Virus record (IMG/VR): IMGVR_UViG_3300035206_000470
Location: 1 to 31,048 of that record
Direction: 5' to 3' (one strand)
DNA length: 31,048 nt
Source of the DNA: a virus
Shown in pieces: positions 29,881 through 31,048 of this stretch. Below the pieces are notes generated by a model. That model was not told the origin of the DNA and ran no database searches. It saw only the letters and a list, made by a program, of their open reading frames with translations. Every line of letters starts with the position of its first letter. Positions within the stretch are counted from its first letter, which is position 1. The translations under genes and the position numbers were made by a program.

Positions 29881-30768
29881 ATGGCTATATTATTAAGCGG
29901 TTGCGGGGCAAGTACTAGGGGGGCTTTTGTCGGTACGGCCTTGGTTGAGATTGCAAAAAAAATAAAGTTTAATTATTTTGTCGGCGTTTCTTATTCGTCT
30001 ATTATTGGCGTACCGTTGGCGCTTGGTATGTATGACGAGATAATAAATAAAACTTTAAACCTTAAACATACCGACTTTTTTAAGGTTGCCCCTATGAATA
30101 ACAAAGGCAAGTTCACGCCCCAAGCATTAAGCCGAGTAATAGGCTCTATTTTTGCCCCTAATAAGATAAAGTCTTTCGGCGTGCAAGATGTTAAGCCAAT
30201 ATTAAAAGAGTTTATTACTGAGGATATTTTTAATAAATACCAAAACGGTAATTATCCTATTGTTTATATATGCGCGGTTAATGCTGACACTCAAAAACCT
30301 AAAATTTGGAATATAAAAAATAAAAGTGTCAACTATTGCCAATATTTAGATATTGTTAGCGCCTCGGCTAGAATCCCAGTTTGGACACAACCCCAACTAA
30401 TAGACGGCGTCGAGTATTACGATGGCGGGGTGACTGATACGAACGCCTCAACGCTAATAATACAAGCCAATAAGGATATAAAAGAAGTATACTCTATTTA
30501 TCCAAGACCTAAAGACTTTAAAGGGAAACAAGCGCCAAAAAGAAAAGGTATAGTCGGCTCTATTATTTGGACTATTGACACAATGTTAAAAGATGTAAGT
30601 AAAAACGACGAATTGCAAGAGCGCGACGTTTGCGAGCACAAAAATATAAAATTGGTTCAAATATTCCCGACTAGATACGTTTTAAGTAATTTATATGATG
30701 TTGATAAAAGTAAATTACTCGAATTGTCACAAATGGCTAAAAATATCGTTAATAAAGATATATTATAA
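29881..30768 (+). CDS. Patatin-like phospholipase
   Basis: 295 residues. Patatin motifs are all present: oxyanion loop GCGASTRGAF (7-16), nucleophile elbow GVSYSS with Ser37 (35-40; the usual GxSxG ends in S instead of G), a SASARIPVW block (160-168), and catalytic Asp181 in YYDGGV. The Ser-Asp dyad is therefore intact. Such enzymes release fatty acids from phospholipids. No signal peptide, so it acts in the cytoplasm or at the inner face unless released by lysis. It lies just before a small membrane protein, and if the molecule is circular it is close to the endolysin. It could help disrupt membranes at lysis. Another role such as countering or mimicking a defence effector cannot be excluded. 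Confidence 0.85.
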   Translation: MAILLSGCGASTRGAFVGTALVEIAKKIKFNYFVGVSYSSIIGVPLALGMYDEIINKTLNLKHTDFFKVAPMNNKGKFTPQALSRVIGSIFAPNKIKSFGVQDVKPILKEFITEDIFNKYQNGNYPIVYICAVNADTQKPKIWNIKNKSVNYCQYLDIVSASARIPVWTQPQLIDGVEYYDGGVTDTNASTLIIQANKDIKEVYSIYPRPKDFKGKQAPKRKGIVGSIIWTIDTMLKDVSKNDELQERDVCEHKNIKLVQIFPTRYVLSNLYDVDKSKLLELSQMAKNIVNKDIL

Positions 30769-30795
30769 TATATCAATTAACTAAATTATAAATAA

Positions 30796-31041
30796 ATGTT
30801 AACTAACTTAATAGACCTATTATTTACTATTTATTTAATCTCTGGGCTTGGCGCGGGGGCTTGGGTTTTCTATGAGTTTCTTTTTCAAAATAGATTTTTG
30901 TTTAAAGATGATCTATTAGTATTTGATTATGTAGAGAGTATAAAAGGCGATTATAAAAAAATAGAAAGCCGATTAGATACAATAGAAGAAAACCAACGAA
31001 TAATAATATCTTTATTAAGGCAAAATAAAAGAAATGATTAA
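30796..31041 (+). CDS. Small membrane protein with coiled-coil tail, holin/spanin-like topology
   Basis: 81 residues. One N-terminal membrane segment (about 5-30, LLFTIYLISGLGAGAWVFY), then an extended charged coiled-coil tail (about 42-81, DYKKIESRLDTIEENQRII). This topology fits a single-span pinholin-type holin or an inner-membrane spanin, but no specific family is recognised. It follows the patatin gene by 27 bases, and its end overlaps a new ATG at 31034. If the genome is circular, it sits next to the repeat protein and endolysin, which supports a lysis role. Confidence 0.6.
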   Translation: MLTNLIDLLFTIYLISGLGAGAWVFYEFLFQNRFLFKDDLLVFDYVESIKGDYKKIESRLDTIEENQRIIISLLRQNKRND

Positions 31042-31048
31042 CAAAAAT
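31034..31048 (+). CDS. Start of a gene cut by the window end
   Basis: ATG at 31034 overlaps the stop of the preceding gene (ATGATTAA), as many genes do here, and the frame stays open for five codons to the edge. It could be the start of the 66-bp repeat gene if the two window ends are neighbours, although a plain join would be out of frame by one base. Confidence 0.45.

Noticed and set aside
1-31048. Lysogeny module (integrase, excisionase, repressor, att sites)
   Set aside because: No gene shows integrase catalytic residues or a clear repressor, so a temperate lifestyle is not supported by this window.

Overview
The window looks like an almost complete genome of a long-tailed (siphovirus-type) phage of a Bacteroidota host. 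The host assignment rests on three things: AT-rich sequence with A-rich, Shine-Dalgarno-poor start regions; two perfect TAnnTTTG promoter boxes of the Bacteroidota type; and structural proteins of the kinds found in Flavobacteriia/Bacteroidia phages. Coding is dense. All genes are on the + strand except one three-gene cassette at 5353-7106. I see no integrase, repressor, tRNA, DNA polymerase or RNA polymerase.

Left part (1-1346): the window opens inside a perfect 66-bp tandem array that encodes a 22-residue repeat protein. An unknown protein, a secreted glucosaminidase-type endolysin (791-1243), a possible 37-aa ORF and a terminator follow. The right end (patatin-like lipase, then a small membrane/coiled-coil protein that could be a holin) would join this lysis region if the molecule is circular or terminally redundant. 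A new ATG in the last 15 bases fits that idea.

Replication and modification part (1375-8424): a promoter drives a compact structured RNA of about 110 nt that ends in a strong terminator just before the replication initiator gene. The initiator gene carries four 20-bp iterons followed by an AT-rich stretch, so it probably contains the replication origin. Next come a replication-module protein, a C5-cytosine methyltransferase, a PD-(D/E)XK-like nuclease, the minus-strand membrane cassette, and a D12-class adenine methyltransferase.

Packaging and tail part (8451-21330): small-terminase-like protein, a small membrane protein, large terminase, a likely tail assembly chaperone with a -1 ribosomal frameshift at a run of nine T's, neck and tail-completion candidates, two mini membrane proteins, two large tail/baseplate proteins, the 935-aa tape measure protein, and three small proteins.

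Head part (21516-27396): a ClpP-like prohead protease fused to a scaffold-like C-terminus, an unknown structural protein, the major capsid protein and a tail-tube candidate. After a terminator come a small charged protein, the portal and a Cys-tailed head-tail adaptor. Tail genes therefore precede head genes and the portal lies downstream of the capsid gene, the reverse of the common lambda/HK97 order. Fibre-like proteins (27449-29188), an unknown protein, the patatin-like lipase and the membrane protein close the window. No gene-free stretch exceeds 300 bases.
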